A stretch of DNA of 64,000 nt from Pseudomonas brassicacearum (lineage in GTDB: Bacteria > Pseudomonadota > Gammaproteobacteria > Pseudomonadales > Pseudomonadaceae): positions 2,073,430 through 2,137,429 of the forward strand of contig NZ_CP007410.1 in assembly GCF_000585995.1 (NCBI RefSeq). The letters run 5' to 3'. The translations under genes were made by a program, and so were the position numbers. This document shows, piece by piece, positions 1 through 9,174 of the stretch (positions are counted from its first letter, which is position 1; each line of letters starts with the position of its first letter). A model generated the notes under the pieces. The model was not told the origin of the DNA and searched no databases. It saw only the letters and a list, made by a program, of their open reading frames with translations.

Positions 1-24
1 GCTAACCTTTGGCGAATCGAGAAC

Positions 25-1491
25 TCAGAGCACCGAAGCCGTCTGCGGCAATTTTGGCTGGCGGTACAGGTCCAGCAGCACCTGGTCCAGCACCGACGAA
101 GCGCCCCAGGGTTTCGGGTCGTTGAGGATTGCCACCACCGCCCAGGTGTTGCCATTGATGTCACGGCTGAAGCCGGCGATGGCGCGGACGGTGTTCAGGG
201 TGCCGGTCTTGACGTGGGCTTCACCGGCCATGGCGGTGGTCTTCAGGCGTTTGCGCATGGTGCCGTCGGTGCCGGCAATCGGCATCGAACTGATGAACTC
301 CGCCGAATATGGGCTGCGCCAGGCGGCCTGCAGCATCGCGGCCATTTCCCGGGCGCTGACCCGCTCGGCGCGGGACAGGCCGGAGCCGTTCTCCATCACC
401 AGGTGCGGCGCGGTGATGCCTTTCTTGGCCAGCCACTGACGCACCACCCGTTGCGCCGCCTTGGCGTCGTCACCGTCGGCTTCGTTGCGGAACTGCGCGC
501 CGAGGCTCAGGAACAATTGCTGCGCCATGGTGTTGTTACTGTATTTGTTGATGTCGCGGATGATCTCCGCCAGGTCCGGCGAGAACGCCCGGGCCAGCAC
601 CTTGGCGCTGCTCGGGGTCGGGGCCAGGCGGTCCTTGCCCTGGATGCTGCCACCCAGTTCTTTCCAGATCGCCCGCACCGCACCGGCGGTGTAGGTGGCG
701 TGGTCCAGCAGCGACAGGTAGGTCTGGGAGCTGCAACCGTCACCCAGCTGGCCGCCGACGGTCACGGTCACGCTGCCGTCCGCCTGGGGCACCGGGTTGT
801 AGCGTACGCCGCCGGTGCATTGCTTGGAGTTGACCGCCTTGACCTGGTTTTCGATACGGATGCTGGCAATCGGCGGTTCCACCGACACCAGCACGCGGCC
901 GCCGTCATTGCGGGCGACGAAGCGCAGGGCCTTGAGGTTGACCAGCAGCGAGTCGGGCTTGACCAGGAACGGTTTGTTTTCGTCGTTGCCGTCGTCATTG
1001 AACTCGGGCAATTGCGGCTGGATGAAAAAACCGCGGTCGAGCACCAGGTCGCCGGTGACTTGCTGCACGCCGTTGGCCCGCAGGTCACGCATCAGCAGCC
1101 AGAGCTTTTCCATGTTCAGCTTGGGGTCGCCGCCACCCTTGAGGTACAGGTTGCCGTTGAGAATGCCACCGCTGAGGGTGCCGTCGGTGTAGAACTCGGT
1201 TTTCCACTGGTGATTGGGGCCGAGCATTTCCAGGGCTGCGTAGGTGGTCACCAGTTTCATGGTGGACGCCGGGTTCACCGAGACATCGGCGTTGTGCAGG
1301 GTCGGGGTGCCGGGGCCGTTGAGCGGGATCATCACCAGGGACAGGGCATCGTCTTGCAGCTTGCTGGCCTTGAGGGCTTTTTGCACGTTGGGCGACAGGG
1401 CGGTGTTGATCGTGGCGGCGCTGGTGGTGACAGGGAGGGCCAAGGGAAGGAGAAGGCTGGCCAGAAGCAGTGGACGCAAAGATTTGATCAT
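25..1491 (-). CDS. dacB: D-alanyl-D-alanine carboxypeptidase/endopeptidase (PBP4)
   Basis: A 488-residue protein with an N-terminal signal peptide (basic MIKSLR, then a leucine-rich core ending near TTSAA), so it acts in the periplasm. The three active-site motifs of the peptidase S13 class are visible: STMK near residue 78, SNN in KYSNNTMAQQ and KTG in HVKTGTL. The long insert between the first and second motifs is typical of PBP4. The enzyme trims or cleaves D-Ala-containing peptide cross-links in peptidoglycan. The gene stands alone, divergent from yggL across about 230 bp. The length fits the family and the frame is intact. Confidence 0.95.
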   Translation of the reverse strand: MIKSLRPLLLASLLLPLALPVTTSAATINTALSPNVQKALKASKLQDDALSLVMIPLNGPGTPTLHNADVSVNPASTMKLVTTYAALEMLGPNHQWKTEFYTDGTLSGGILNGNLYLKGGGDPKLNMEKLWLLMRDLRANGVQQVTGDLVLDRGFFIQPQLPEFNDDGNDENKPFLVKPDSLLVNLKALRFVARNDGGRVLVSVEPPIASIRIENQVKAVNSKQCTGGVRYNPVPQADGSVTVTVGGQLGDGCSSQTYLSLLDHATYTAGAVRAIWKELGGSIQGKDRLAPTPSSAKVLARAFSPDLAEIIRDINKYSNNTMAQQLFLSLGAQFRNEADGDDAKAAQRVVRQWLAKKGITAPHLVMENGSGLSRAERVSAREMAAMLQAAWRSPYSAEFISSMPIAGTDGTMRKRLKTTAMAGEAHVKTGTLNTVRAIAGFSRDINGNTWAVVAILNDPKPWGASSVLDQVLLDLYRQPKLPQTASVL

Positions 1492-1724
1492 GTGAAATAA
1501 AACCCTACGGGCGAGGGGAAAAAAACGAGGACATGGAAATGAACGCCCTCAACGGTCACGAAAGTGTCGGCATTATGCCCCAAGGTGCGACGGCTTGTGC
1601 CGTGCCTGAGCCCTTCCAGGCGCTATTTTTTTACCGACGGTAGGTCGACGCACCCGATCAGTCGGGCAATCGACGCACCAAACTGGTAAAGTGCCGGCCG
1701 TTATTACTTATGAGGATTGTTCCA
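1492..1724. other. dacB-yggL divergent intergenic region
   Basis: 233 bp between two divergent genes, so both promoters should lie here. I see no strong sigma-70 pair. The 10-mer TCGACGCACC occurs twice in direct orientation, near 1648 and 1670. It could be a protein site or chance. Confidence 0.4.
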
Positions 1725-2069
1725 ATGGCGACTAACCGTTCCCAGCGTCTGCGCAAAAAACTGTGCGTGGATGAATTTCAAGAGCTGGGTTTCGAACTGA
1801 ACCTGGATTTCAAAGAAGATCTGGCCGATGAGGCTATTGACGCTTTCCTCGACGCTTTCCTGAAAGAAGCCATGGAAGCCAATGGCCTGGGCTATGTCGG
1901 CGGCGACGACTACGGTCTGGTTTGCCTGCAGAAGCGTGGCTCGGTGACCCAAGAGCAGCGTGCAGCCGTTGAGGCCTGGCTCAAGGCGCGTCCTGAGCTG
2001 ACCAGCGTTGAAGTCAGCCCGCTGATGGACGTCTGGTACCCGGAAAAGCCGATCAATCCGGTCGCTTGA
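1725..2069 (+). CDS. yggL: YggL family 50S ribosome-associated protein (DUF469)
   Basis: A 114-residue protein starting MATNRSQRLRKKL, with a basic N-terminus followed by an acidic mixed alpha/beta body, as in YggL/DUF469 proteins. E. coli YggL binds the large ribosomal subunit; the same role is inferred here. An upstream in-frame ATG at 1710 exists, but the ATG at 1725 has TGAGGA about 8 bases in front of it and gives the family N-terminus. It is followed by a strong terminator. Confidence 0.88.
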   Translation: MATNRSQRLRKKLCVDEFQELGFELNLDFKEDLADEAIDAFLDAFLKEAMEANGLGYVGGDDYGLVCLQKRGSVTQEQRAAVEAWLKARPELTSVEVSPLMDVWYPEKPINPVA

Positions 2070-2087
2070 TGTTCCGATGATGTTCCG

Positions 2088-2120
2088 AAACCGGCAGCCC
2101 GTATGGGTGCCGGTTTTTTT
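2088..2120 (+). terminator. Rho-independent terminator of yggL
   Basis: AAACCGGCA pairs with TGCCGGTTT around an inner CCC/GGG hairpin and is followed by a run of T, 19 bp after the yggL stop codon. Confidence 0.9.
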
Positions 2121-2136
2121 GTGCCTGTCTGTTGGG

Positions 2137-2165
2137 TTGATCGTTCCCAGCGTGGGAACGATCAA
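2137..2165. repeat. GATCGTTCCCA palindromic repeat overlapping the benE stop
   Basis: TTGATCGTTCCCA and its exact complement TGGGAACGATCAA flank a 3-base loop. The TGA stop codon of the minus-strand benE-like gene lies inside the element. A degenerate copy sits at the end of ligA near 18762. It probably also acts as a transcription end. Confidence 0.75.
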
Positions 2166-3352
2166 TCCTTGCGCCAGTTCAGGATCACCAAGGTCAACAC
2201 CCCCGCCACAATTCCCCAGAACGCCGAGCCGACGGAAAACAGCGTCAGCCCCGATGCCGTGACCATGAAGGTGACCAGCGCCGCTTCCCGTTCCCGGGCT
2301 TCGCTCATGGCGATGCTCAAGCCATTGATGATCGACCCGAACAATGCCAGCGCCGCGATGGACAGCACCAGTTCCTTGGGCAGCGCCGCGAACAACGCCG
2401 CCAGCGTCGCGCCGAACACCCCGGCAATCCCGTAGAAAACCCCGCACCAGACCGCTGACGTGTAGCGCTTGTTGCGATCTTCATGGGCGTGCGGCCCGGT
2501 GCAGATGGCCGCGCTGATGGCCGCCAGGTTGATGCCATGGGAGCCGAACGGGGCCAATAGCAGCGAAGCGATACCGGTGGTGGTGATCAACGGTGAGGCC
2601 GGCACGTTGTAACCGTCGGCCCGCAGCACGGCGATGCCGGGCATGTTCTGCGAAGTCATCGCCACCACAAACAGCGGAATGCCGATGCTGATGGTGGCCG
2701 CCAGGGAAAAGTGCGGGGCGGTCCAGACCGGTGTTGCGACTTCCAGGGCGAAGTTGCTGAAATCCAGCAATCCCAACAGCCCGGACAGCGCCGTGCCGAT
2801 CAGCAGCGCCGCCAGCACGGCGTAGCGCGGCGACAGGCGCTTGACGATCAGGTAGGTGAAAAACATCCCCAGTACCAGGCCGGTGCGATGTTGGGCGGCA
2901 ACGAAAATCTCGCTGCCGATCTTGAACAGGATCCCGGCCAGCAATGCCGCCGCCAGCGAGGCTGGAATGCGTTTGACCAGGCGCTCGAAACTGCCGGTCA
3001 GGCCGCAGATGGTTACCAGCACCGCGCAAGTGATGTAGGCGCCGATGGCCTCGCCATAACTCACGCCGCCCAGGCTGGTAATCAGCAAGGCCGCACCCGG
3101 TGTCGACCAGGCAATGGTGACCGGCGTGCGATAACGCAACGACAGGCCAATGGAGCACACCGCCATGCCGATGGACATCGCCCAGATCCACGACGAAATC
3201 TGCCCGCTGCTCAGCCCCGCCGACTGCCCGGCCTGGAACATCAGCACCAGGGAACTGGTGTAGCCGGTCATCATGGCGATGAACCCGGCGACAAAAGCTG
3301 AGGGCGAGGTATCGGCCAACGGACGAAGTGGCGTGGTCGTGACTTCGGTCAT
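2162..3352 (-). CDS. BenE family transporter
   Basis: A 396-residue, very hydrophobic protein with about a dozen predicted membrane segments and the BenE family pattern (MTGYTSSLVLM near the N-terminus, SQNMPGIAVLRADGY and PFGSHGINLAAI in the second half). BenE proteins are proton symporters first described for benzoate. The substrate here is not shown by sequence. The gene is divergent from a GntR regulator and beside guaD/xdh, so a purine or related ring compound is a reasonable guess. The longer reading frame reaches 3502, but the ATG at 3352 has an AAGGA site upstream and gives the normal family start MTEVTTTPLR. Confidence 0.85.
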   Translation of the reverse strand: MTEVTTTPLRPLADTSPSAFVAGFIAMMTGYTSSLVLMFQAGQSAGLSSGQISSWIWAMSIGMAVCSIGLSLRYRTPVTIAWSTPGAALLITSLGGVSYGEAIGAYITCAVLVTICGLTGSFERLVKRIPASLAAALLAGILFKIGSEIFVAAQHRTGLVLGMFFTYLIVKRLSPRYAVLAALLIGTALSGLLGLLDFSNFALEVATPVWTAPHFSLAATISIGIPLFVVAMTSQNMPGIAVLRADGYNVPASPLITTTGIASLLLAPFGSHGINLAAISAAICTGPHAHEDRNKRYTSAVWCGVFYGIAGVFGATLAALFAALPKELVLSIAALALFGSIINGLSIAMSEAREREAALVTFMVTASGLTLFSVGSAFWGIVAGVLTLVILNWRKD

Positions 3353-3492
3353 GGTGGGTGGTGGTCCTTGTTGTAGATTGGCTGGACTGGATGACGCCAC
3401 AGATTTGGGTTTAAAGCTTAAACTCAACGTAGTTGCCGATTGCAATACAGCCATGCCCGCAAACAGCCATACAGTCGTGTTGCCATCAGAGG

Positions 3493-3502
3493 TTGTGTAC
3501 AA
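3493..3502. promoter_or_regulatory. Candidate GntR-type operator TTGTGTACAA
   Basis: A near-perfect palindrome in the 243-bp region between the divergent BenE-like permease and the GntR gene. Palindromes of the TTGTNTACAA kind are typical of FCD-type GntR regulators. The same region has related half sites (CATACAG, TGTTTAC). Autoregulation is inferred. Confidence 0.4.
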
Positions 3503-3595
3503 TCGCCGTGTTGTTTACGCGATACTTGCCAGCGACCCGCTGTGCCGTATTACAGTCACGGTCAATTCGCCGCAGTTCTCCCGACCCGAGTGCCC

Positions 3596-4360
3596 ATGAA
3601 CGAACAGTTGCAGCCCCTCAAGAAACAACCGCGAGCAGGTAAAGCCGGCCGCAGCGGAACCCAGGACGATATTGTCTATGCGCACATCTTCGAGGCCATC
3701 CTCGAGCAGCGCCTGGCGCCCGGGACAAAGTTGAGCGAAGAGGCACTGGGGGAAATTTTCGGGGTCAGCCGCACGATCATTCGCCGGGCATTGTCACGCC
3801 TGGCCCATGAAGGGGTGGTGTTGCTGCGGCCCAATCGCGGCGCCGTGGTGGCCAGCCCAAGTGTCGAAGAGGCCCGCCAGGTGTTCCTGGCCCGGCGCCT
3901 GGTGGAGCGGGCGATCACCGAACTGGCGGTGCAGCACGCCACGGCCGAACAGCTGGCTGAATTGCGGCAGATGGTCAGTGACGAGCGCGACAGTTTCTCC
4001 CGCGGTGACCGCGGCGCCGGCATCCGTCTGTCGGGCGAGTTTCACCTCAAGCTGGCCGAAGCGGCAAAAAACGCCCCGCTGATCAGCTTCCAGCGCAGCC
4101 TCGTGTCCCAGACGTCGCTGATCATCGCCCAATACGAAAGCGGCAACCGTTCCCACTGCTCCTATGATGAACACACCCAGCTGATCGACGCCATCGAGGC
4201 GCGTGACGCCAAGCTGGCGGTGGACCTGATGATGCACCACATGGACCACATCGACAGCAAGCTCAACCTCGACGAAGAAAGCGCGTCGGATGATTTGCAT
4301 GCGGTGTTTTCGCATCTGTTGCAGAGCAAGAAACCTGGGCGCTCGACGGCCAAGCTCTGA
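3596..4360 (+). CDS. GntR family transcriptional regulator (FCD type)
   Basis: A 254-residue regulator. The N-terminal winged helix (residues about 25-90) contains GTKLSEEALGEIFGVSRTII, the GntR recognition helix region. The C-terminal all-helical FCD domain carries the expected ligand/metal histidines (EFHLKLAE, YDEHTQLIDAI, MMHHMDHI). The ATG at 3596 gives the family-like start MNEQLQPLKK; the same frame is open upstream but without support. It sits between a divergent permease and the convergent guaD operon, so control of purine uptake or breakdown is likely but unproven. It matches the position of PA1520 in PAO1. Confidence 0.9.
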   Translation: MNEQLQPLKKQPRAGKAGRSGTQDDIVYAHIFEAILEQRLAPGTKLSEEALGEIFGVSRTIIRRALSRLAHEGVVLLRPNRGAVVASPSVEEARQVFLARRLVERAITELAVQHATAEQLAELRQMVSDERDSFSRGDRGAGIRLSGEFHLKLAEAAKNAPLISFQRSLVSQTSLIIAQYESGNRSHCSYDEHTQLIDAIEARDAKLAVDLMMHHMDHIDSKLNLDEESASDDLHAVFSHLLQSKKPGRSTAKL

Positions 4361-4390
4361 TTGAGTGGCGTCAGTGGCACCGCGTCGGCT

Positions 4391-4469
4391 TCATCGCGAG
4401 CAGGCTCGCTTCCACATTGGATTTAGGGTGCCTACATATCCCTGTGGGAGCGAGCTTGCTCGCGATAGC
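4391..4469. repeat. REP pair (REPIN), GAGCAAGCTCGC type
   Basis: Inverted arms TCGCGAGCAGGCTCGCTTCC and GTGGGAGCGAGCTTGCTCGC face each other across about 30 bp. The left arm has decayed at two sites. It lies between the convergent GntR and guaD genes. Confidence 0.88.
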
Positions 4470-4490
4470 AATCCAACAGCCAATAAAAAT

Positions 4491-5795
4491 CTACCGATGA
4501 TGTACTAACCGGCCAGCCGCATACGTCTGCGCCACTGTCCGGTCATCCCCCAGCGTCATCAACACAAACAACCGCTCGGCAATGTCCCGGGCCTGCTTCA
4601 GGCGATAATCCAGCAGCGGCGTGGCGTTGTAGTCCAGCACCAAAAAGTCCGCATCCGTGCCCGGCTGCAAAGTCCCGATCCGGTCTTCCAGGCGCAAGGC
4701 CCGGGCGCCGCCGAGGGTGGCCAGGTACAGCGATTTGAACGGGCTCAGTCGCACGCCCTGTAGCTGCATCACCTTGTAGGCTTCGTTCAGGGTCTGCAGC
4801 AGCGAAAAGCTGGTGCCGCCGCCCACATCCGTGCCCAACCCCACGTTCACTTTGTGTTTTTCGGCCATCGGCAGGTTGAACAGGCCGCTGCCGAGGAAAA
4901 AGTTCGAGGTCGGGCAGAACGCAATGGCCGAACCGGTCTCGGCCAGGCGTGCGCATTCGTCGTCGCACAAATGCACGCCGTGGGCGAACACCGAACGCGC
5001 GCCGAGCAGTTGGTAGTGGTCGTAGACGTCCAGATAACCCTTGCGCTCGGGAAACAGCGCCTTGACCCATTGCACTTCCTGCAAGTTTTCACTGATGTGG
5101 GTCTGCATGTACAAGTCGGGATATTCCCCCAGTAGCTGACCGGCCAGGGTCAGTTGCTCCGGGGTGCTGGTGGGGGCGAAGCGTGGGGTCACGGCGTAAT
5201 GCAGGCGGCCCTTGCCGTGCCAGCGCTCGATCAGCGCCTTGCTCTCGGTGTAGCTGGATTCGGCGGTGTCGGTCAGGTAGTCCGGGGCGTTGCGGTCCAT
5301 CATCACTTTGCCGGCGATCATCCGCAGGTCGAGCTTCTCGGCCACTTCGAAAAACGAATTCACCGATTGCGGATGCACACTGCCAAACACCAACGCTGTG
5401 GTGGTGCCGTTGCGCAGTAGCTCCTTGACGAAAATATCGGCCACCGCGTCGGCGTGGGCCTTGTCGGCAAACTGGCCTTCGCAGGGGAAGGTGTAGGTGT
5501 TGAGCCAGTCCAGCAACTGCTCGCCGTAGGCGCCCACCATGCCGGTCTGCGGCAGGTGGATGTGGGTGTCGATGAAACCGGGGGTGATCAGTGCATTCTG
5601 GTGATGGACGACTTCGATGTCCGCCGCCAGGGTTGGCAGCAGGTCGTGGGCGTGGCCGATGGCGCTGATCTGGCCGTTTTCTACCACCAGCAAACCGTCT
5701 TCGAAATATTCATAAGACGCTTCGATGCCGACTTCGGCGGGATCGGCGAGGCTGTGGAGCAGGGCGGCACGGTAGGCTTTACGTGTCAGAGGCAT
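4491..5795 (-). CDS. guaD: Guanine deaminase
   Basis: A 434-residue amidohydrolase that turns guanine into xanthine and ammonia. Metal-site motifs are clear: PGFIDTHIHLPQ (HxH), the histidines of QTHISEN and HGVHLCDDE, and the aspartate of GTDVGGGTSFS. The frame is open upstream to 6026, but the ATG at 5795 starts the recognisable MPLTRKAYRAAL and lies just 19 bp after the xdhC stop. As the last gene of xdhA-xdhB-xdhC-guaD it supplies xanthine to xanthine dehydrogenase, so the operon carries two consecutive steps of purine salvage/degradation. Confidence 0.95.
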   Translation of the reverse strand: MPLTRKAYRAALLHSLADPAEVGIEASYEYFEDGLLVVENGQISAIGHAHDLLPTLAADIEVVHHQNALITPGFIDTHIHLPQTGMVGAYGEQLLDWLNTYTFPCEGQFADKAHADAVADIFVKELLRNGTTTALVFGSVHPQSVNSFFEVAEKLDLRMIAGKVMMDRNAPDYLTDTAESSYTESKALIERWHGKGRLHYAVTPRFAPTSTPEQLTLAGQLLGEYPDLYMQTHISENLQEVQWVKALFPERKGYLDVYDHYQLLGARSVFAHGVHLCDDECARLAETGSAIAFCPTSNFFLGSGLFNLPMAEKHKVNVGLGTDVGGGTSFSLLQTLNEAYKVMQLQGVRLSPFKSLYLATLGGARALRLEDRIGTLQPGTDADFLVLDYNATPLLDYRLKQARDIAERLFVLMTLGDDRTVAQTYAAGRLVHHR

Positions 5796-5814
5796 GGGAA
5801 TTCTCAACGAGGGT

Positions 5815-6657
5815 TCAACGGTTCGCCTGGCTGCGGCGCGAGACCGGCAGCAGTTTGGCAATCGGTTCGGCGCGGGCGGTGTGCTGGCCGAAATCCGCGT
5901 TATAGGTGGCGATGATTTCGCCGGCGATAGAGATGGCGATTTCCACCGGCAACTTGCCTTTGACTTCGCCGATGCCCATCGGGCAACGCATGCGTTGCAA
6001 GGTGCTGCTGTCGAAGCCGCGATCACGCAGGCGATGTTCGAACTTGACTCGTTTGGTCTTCGAGCCGATCAGGCCGAAGTAGGCGAAGTCGTTGCGCTTG
6101 AGGATCGCGGCGCTCAATTCCAGGTCGAGCTGATGGTTGTGGGTCATGACGATGCAGTAGCTGCCGGCGGGCAATTCGTCGACTTCATCCAGTGGCTCTT
6201 CGCTCACGATCTTGCGCACACCGTGGGGCAGATGTTCGGGGAATTCCGCCTCCCGCGAGTCGATCCAGCGCACCTTGCAGGGCAGGCTCGCCAGCAGCGG
6301 TACCAACGCGCGACCGACATGGCCGGCACCGAATACGGCGATCTGCGCTTGCACCTGGCCCATGGGTTCGAACAGCAATACGGTCACGCCGCCGCAGCAC
6401 TGGCCCAGGCTGGCACCAAGGCTGAAGCGTTCCAGATGAGTGTTCTGCTGGCCGCTGGCAAGCATTTGCCGGGCGATCTCCATGGCCTTGTATTCCAGGT
6501 GCCCGCCACCGATGGTGTCGAAGATCTGGCTGGCGCTGATGACCATTTTCGAACCGGCGTTACGCGGGGTCGAGCCGAGTTCCTCGATGATCGTCACCAG
6601 CACGCAGGGTTCACCGCGGGTTTGCAGGTCGGCGAGGGCGCTGATCCAGTTGTACAT
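5815..6657 (-). CDS. xdhC: Xanthine dehydrogenase accessory protein XdhC
   Basis: A 280-residue XdhC/CoxI family protein. The N-terminal part has the cofactor-handling region (ITIEELGSTPRNAGSKMV-like pattern, then GGGHLEYKA and a GQCCGG cysteine pair), and the C-terminal part is a Rossmann fold (VFGAGHVGRALVPLL). XdhC proteins bind sulfurated molybdenum cofactor and insert it into xanthine dehydrogenase. The ATG at 6657 is preferred over the GTG two codons upstream because GAGG lies 5 bases before it. It is separated from xdhB by a REP pair and followed closely by guaD. Confidence 0.93.
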   Translation of the reverse strand: MYNWISALADLQTRGEPCVLVTIIEELGSTPRNAGSKMVISASQIFDTIGGGHLEYKAMEIARQMLASGQQNTHLERFSLGASLGQCCGGVTVLLFEPMGQVQAQIAVFGAGHVGRALVPLLASLPCKVRWIDSREAEFPEHLPHGVRKIVSEEPLDEVDELPAGSYCIVMTHNHQLDLELSAAILKRNDFAYFGLIGSKTKRVKFEHRLRDRGFDSSTLQRMRCPMGIGEVKGKLPVEIAISIAGEIIATYNADFGQHTARAEPIAKLLPVSRRSQANR

Positions 6658-6690
6658 ATTCACCTCGACATCTCTTTTGTCTGTTCGGCC

Positions 6691-6762
6691 GCCTTCGCGA
6701 GCAAGCCCGCTCCCACATTTGGATCGCGGTCCCCTGTGGGAGCGAGCTTGCTCGCGATCGGC
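6691..6762. repeat. REP pair between xdhB and xdhC
   Basis: Arms TCGCGAGCAAGCCCGCTCCC and GTGGGAGCGAGCTTGCTCGC. The two arms belong to different subtypes (GCGGGC against GCGAGC). The element lies inside the xdh operon and could affect mRNA decay between the two genes. Confidence 0.9.
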
Positions 6763-6774
6763 CGCGCCTCGGTA

Positions 6775-9174
6775 TCAGAGCGAAGCCAACTCGGTTTCAG
6801 CTTCTCCAACCTTCACTGTCTTCAGCTGCCGCATCTGCTCACACCCCCACAACACCCGCTCCGGCGTCGCCGGCGCGTCGATTTTCGGCTGGTGCCGGTA
6901 ATCCCCCAGGCTCGCCACGGCGTCCTTGATGGCGCACCACGCGGCGATGCCGAGCATGAACGGCGGCTCGCCCACGGCTTTGGAATGGAACACCGTGTCT
7001 TCGGGGTTCTTGCGGTTTTCCACCAGTTTGACCCGCAGGTCCAGCGGCATGTCGGCCACGGCGGGGATCTTGTAGCTGGCCGGGCCATTGGTCATCAGCT
7101 TGCCCTTGTCGTTCCACACCAACTCTTCCATGGTCAGCCACCCCATGCCCTGGATGAACCCGCCCTCGACCTGGCCGATGTCGATGGCCGGGTTCAGCGA
7201 GGCGCCGACGTCGTGGAGGATGTCGGTGCGCAGCATCTTGTACTCGCCCGTGAGGGTGTCGACGATCACTTCGGCACACGCTGCGCCAAAGGCGTAGTAG
7301 TAGAAGGGCCGGCCACGGGCCTGGCTGCGGTCGTAATAGATTTTCGGGGTCTTGTAGAAGCCGGTGCTCGACAGCGAGACCTGGGCGAAATACGCCTGCT
7401 GCACCAGCGCCTCGAACGACAGGATGTGATCGCGTACCCGCACATGGCCGTTGTGGAATACCACGTCTTCTTCGCTGACCTTGTACTGCCGCGCGGCGAA
7501 CTCCACCAGACGCCGCTTGATGGTTTCGGCGGCATTCTGCGCGGCCTTGCCGTTCAGGTCGGCGCCGCTGGAGGCAGCGGTGGGCGAGGTGTTCGGGACT
7601 TTGTCGGTGTTGGTCGCGGTGATCTGCACCCGGTCCATTTCCACCTGGAACACCTCGGCCACCACTTGGGCGACCTTGGTGTTCAGGCCCTGGCCCATTT
7701 CGGTGCCGCCATGGTTCAGGTGGATGCTGCCATCGGTGTAGACGTGGATCAGCGCGCCGGCCTGGTTGAGGAAACTGGCGGTGAACGAAATGCCGAATTT
7801 CACCGGCGTCAGCGCCAAGCCTTTTTTCAGGATCGGGCTATTGGCGTTGTAGCGGCGGATCGCTTCGCGGCGTTCGGCGTACTGGCTGCTTTGCTCAAGC
7901 TCGGCGGTCATTTCCTCGAGCATGTTGTGCTCGACGGTCTGGTAGTAGTGGGTGACGTTGCGTTCGGTCTTGCCGTAGTAGTTGGCCTTGCGCACGGCCA
8001 GCGGATCCAGACCCAGGTGCCGGGCGATGGCATCCATCACCTCTTCGATGGCGACCATGCCTTGTGGCCCGCCGAAACCACGGTAGGCGGTGTTCGAGGC
8101 GGTGTTGGTCTTGCAGCGGTGGCCGTTGATGGTCGCATCGCCCAAGTAATAGGCATTGTCGGCATGGAACATCGCCCGGTCGACAATCGACGCCGACAGG
8201 TCCGGCGAGCAACCGCAATTCCCCGCCAGTTCCAGGGCAATGCCGTGCAGGCGCCCGCTGCTGTCGAAACCCACGTCGTATTCGATGTAGAAGGGGTGGC
8301 GCTTGCCGGTCATCAGCATGTCTTCGACCCGGGGCAGGCGCATCTTGGTTGGCTGGCCCGTGAGGTGGGCGATGACCGCGCACAGGCACGCCGGGCTGGC
8401 GGCCTGGGTTTCCTTGCCACCGAATCCGCCGCCCATGCGGCGCATATCCACCACGACCTTGTTCATCGACACGCCCAGCACTTCGGCCACCAGTTTCTGC
8501 ACTTCGGTGGGGTTCTGGGTGGAGCAATAGACGATCATGCCGCCATCTTCGGTGGGCATTACCGAGGAGATCTGGGTTTCCAGGTAAAAGTGTTCCTGGC
8601 CGCCGATGTGCAGCGAACCCTGGATGCGATGCTCGGCGCTCGCCAGGGCGGTGGCCGAGTCACCGCGTTGGTGGGTGTGGCTGTCGAGCACGAAATGCCG
8701 TTTGCGCAGGGCTTGGACAACATCCAGTACCGGCTCCAGGTCTTCGTATTCGACGATGGCTGCCATCGCGGCCTGGCGGGCGGTGTCCAGGTCCTTGGCG
8801 GCGACGGCCAGCACTGGTTGACCGACGAACTGCACGTCGTCGATGGCCAGCAGCGGATCGCCGGGCAGCAGCGGGCCGATGTCCTTCAGCCCCGGAATGT
8901 CGGCATGGGTAATGGCGATACGCACGCCTTCGAAGGCGTAGCAGGGCGCGGTGTCGATGCGGATGATCCGGGCGTGGGCGCGGTCTGACAGCCGGGCGTA
9001 AACGTGCAATTGGTTAGGGAATTCGAGACGGTCATCGATGTACTGCGCCTCGCCGGACACGTGCTTGGCGGCGCTGTCATGCTTGACGCTGCGGCCCACG
9101 CCGGTGGTCAGGTCGCGGGCGAACAGCTCGGCCAGTTCGGCTTGAGTCTTCTCTACGGTGTGATGGTTAGACAT
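6775..9174 (-). CDS. xdhB: Xanthine dehydrogenase, molybdopterin-binding subunit
   Basis: A 799-residue large subunit that carries the molybdenum centre and oxidises hypoxanthine and xanthine to urate. Motifs of the xanthine oxidase family are present: VGQPVLAVAA, GGGFGGKETQ, NTAYRGFGGPQG and the C-terminal KAVGEPPFMLG, whose glutamate is the catalytic base in this family. Its ATG lies inside the end of xdhA (8-bp overlap), which suggests translational coupling. Full length and intact. Confidence 0.96.
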   Translation of the reverse strand: MSNHHTVEKTQAELAELFARDLTTGVGRSVKHDSAAKHVSGEAQYIDDRLEFPNQLHVYARLSDRAHARIIRIDTAPCYAFEGVRIAITHADIPGLKDIGPLLPGDPLLAIDDVQFVGQPVLAVAAKDLDTARQAAMAAIVEYEDLEPVLDVVQALRKRHFVLDSHTHQRGDSATALASAEHRIQGSLHIGGQEHFYLETQISSVMPTEDGGMIVYCSTQNPTEVQKLVAEVLGVSMNKVVVDMRRMGGGFGGKETQAASPACLCAVIAHLTGQPTKMRLPRVEDMLMTGKRHPFYIEYDVGFDSSGRLHGIALELAGNCGCSPDLSASIVDRAMFHADNAYYLGDATINGHRCKTNTASNTAYRGFGGPQGMVAIEEVMDAIARHLGLDPLAVRKANYYGKTERNVTHYYQTVEHNMLEEMTAELEQSSQYAERREAIRRYNANSPILKKGLALTPVKFGISFTASFLNQAGALIHVYTDGSIHLNHGGTEMGQGLNTKVAQVVAEVFQVEMDRVQITATNTDKVPNTSPTAASSGADLNGKAAQNAAETIKRRLVEFAARQYKVSEEDVVFHNGHVRVRDHILSFEALVQQAYFAQVSLSSTGFYKTPKIYYDRSQARGRPFYYYAFGAACAEVIVDTLTGEYKMLRTDILHDVGASLNPAIDIGQVEGGFIQGMGWLTMEELVWNDKGKLMTNGPASYKIPAVADMPLDLRVKLVENRKNPEDTVFHSKAVGEPPFMLGIAAWCAIKDAVASLGDYRHQPKIDAPATPERVLWGCEQMRQLKTVKVGEAETELASL

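Noticed and set aside
5796..6026. N-terminal extension of guanine deaminase to 6026
   Set aside because: The extra 77 residues lie antisense-like within xdhC in another frame and look unlike any amidohydrolase N-terminus; ATG 5795 fits the family.
5794..8988. A 1064-codon open frame on the plus strand opposite xdhC/xdhB
   Set aside because: Shadow frame of GC-rich genes; low-complexity His/Gly/Asp-rich translation with no homology, opposite two well-supported enzymes.
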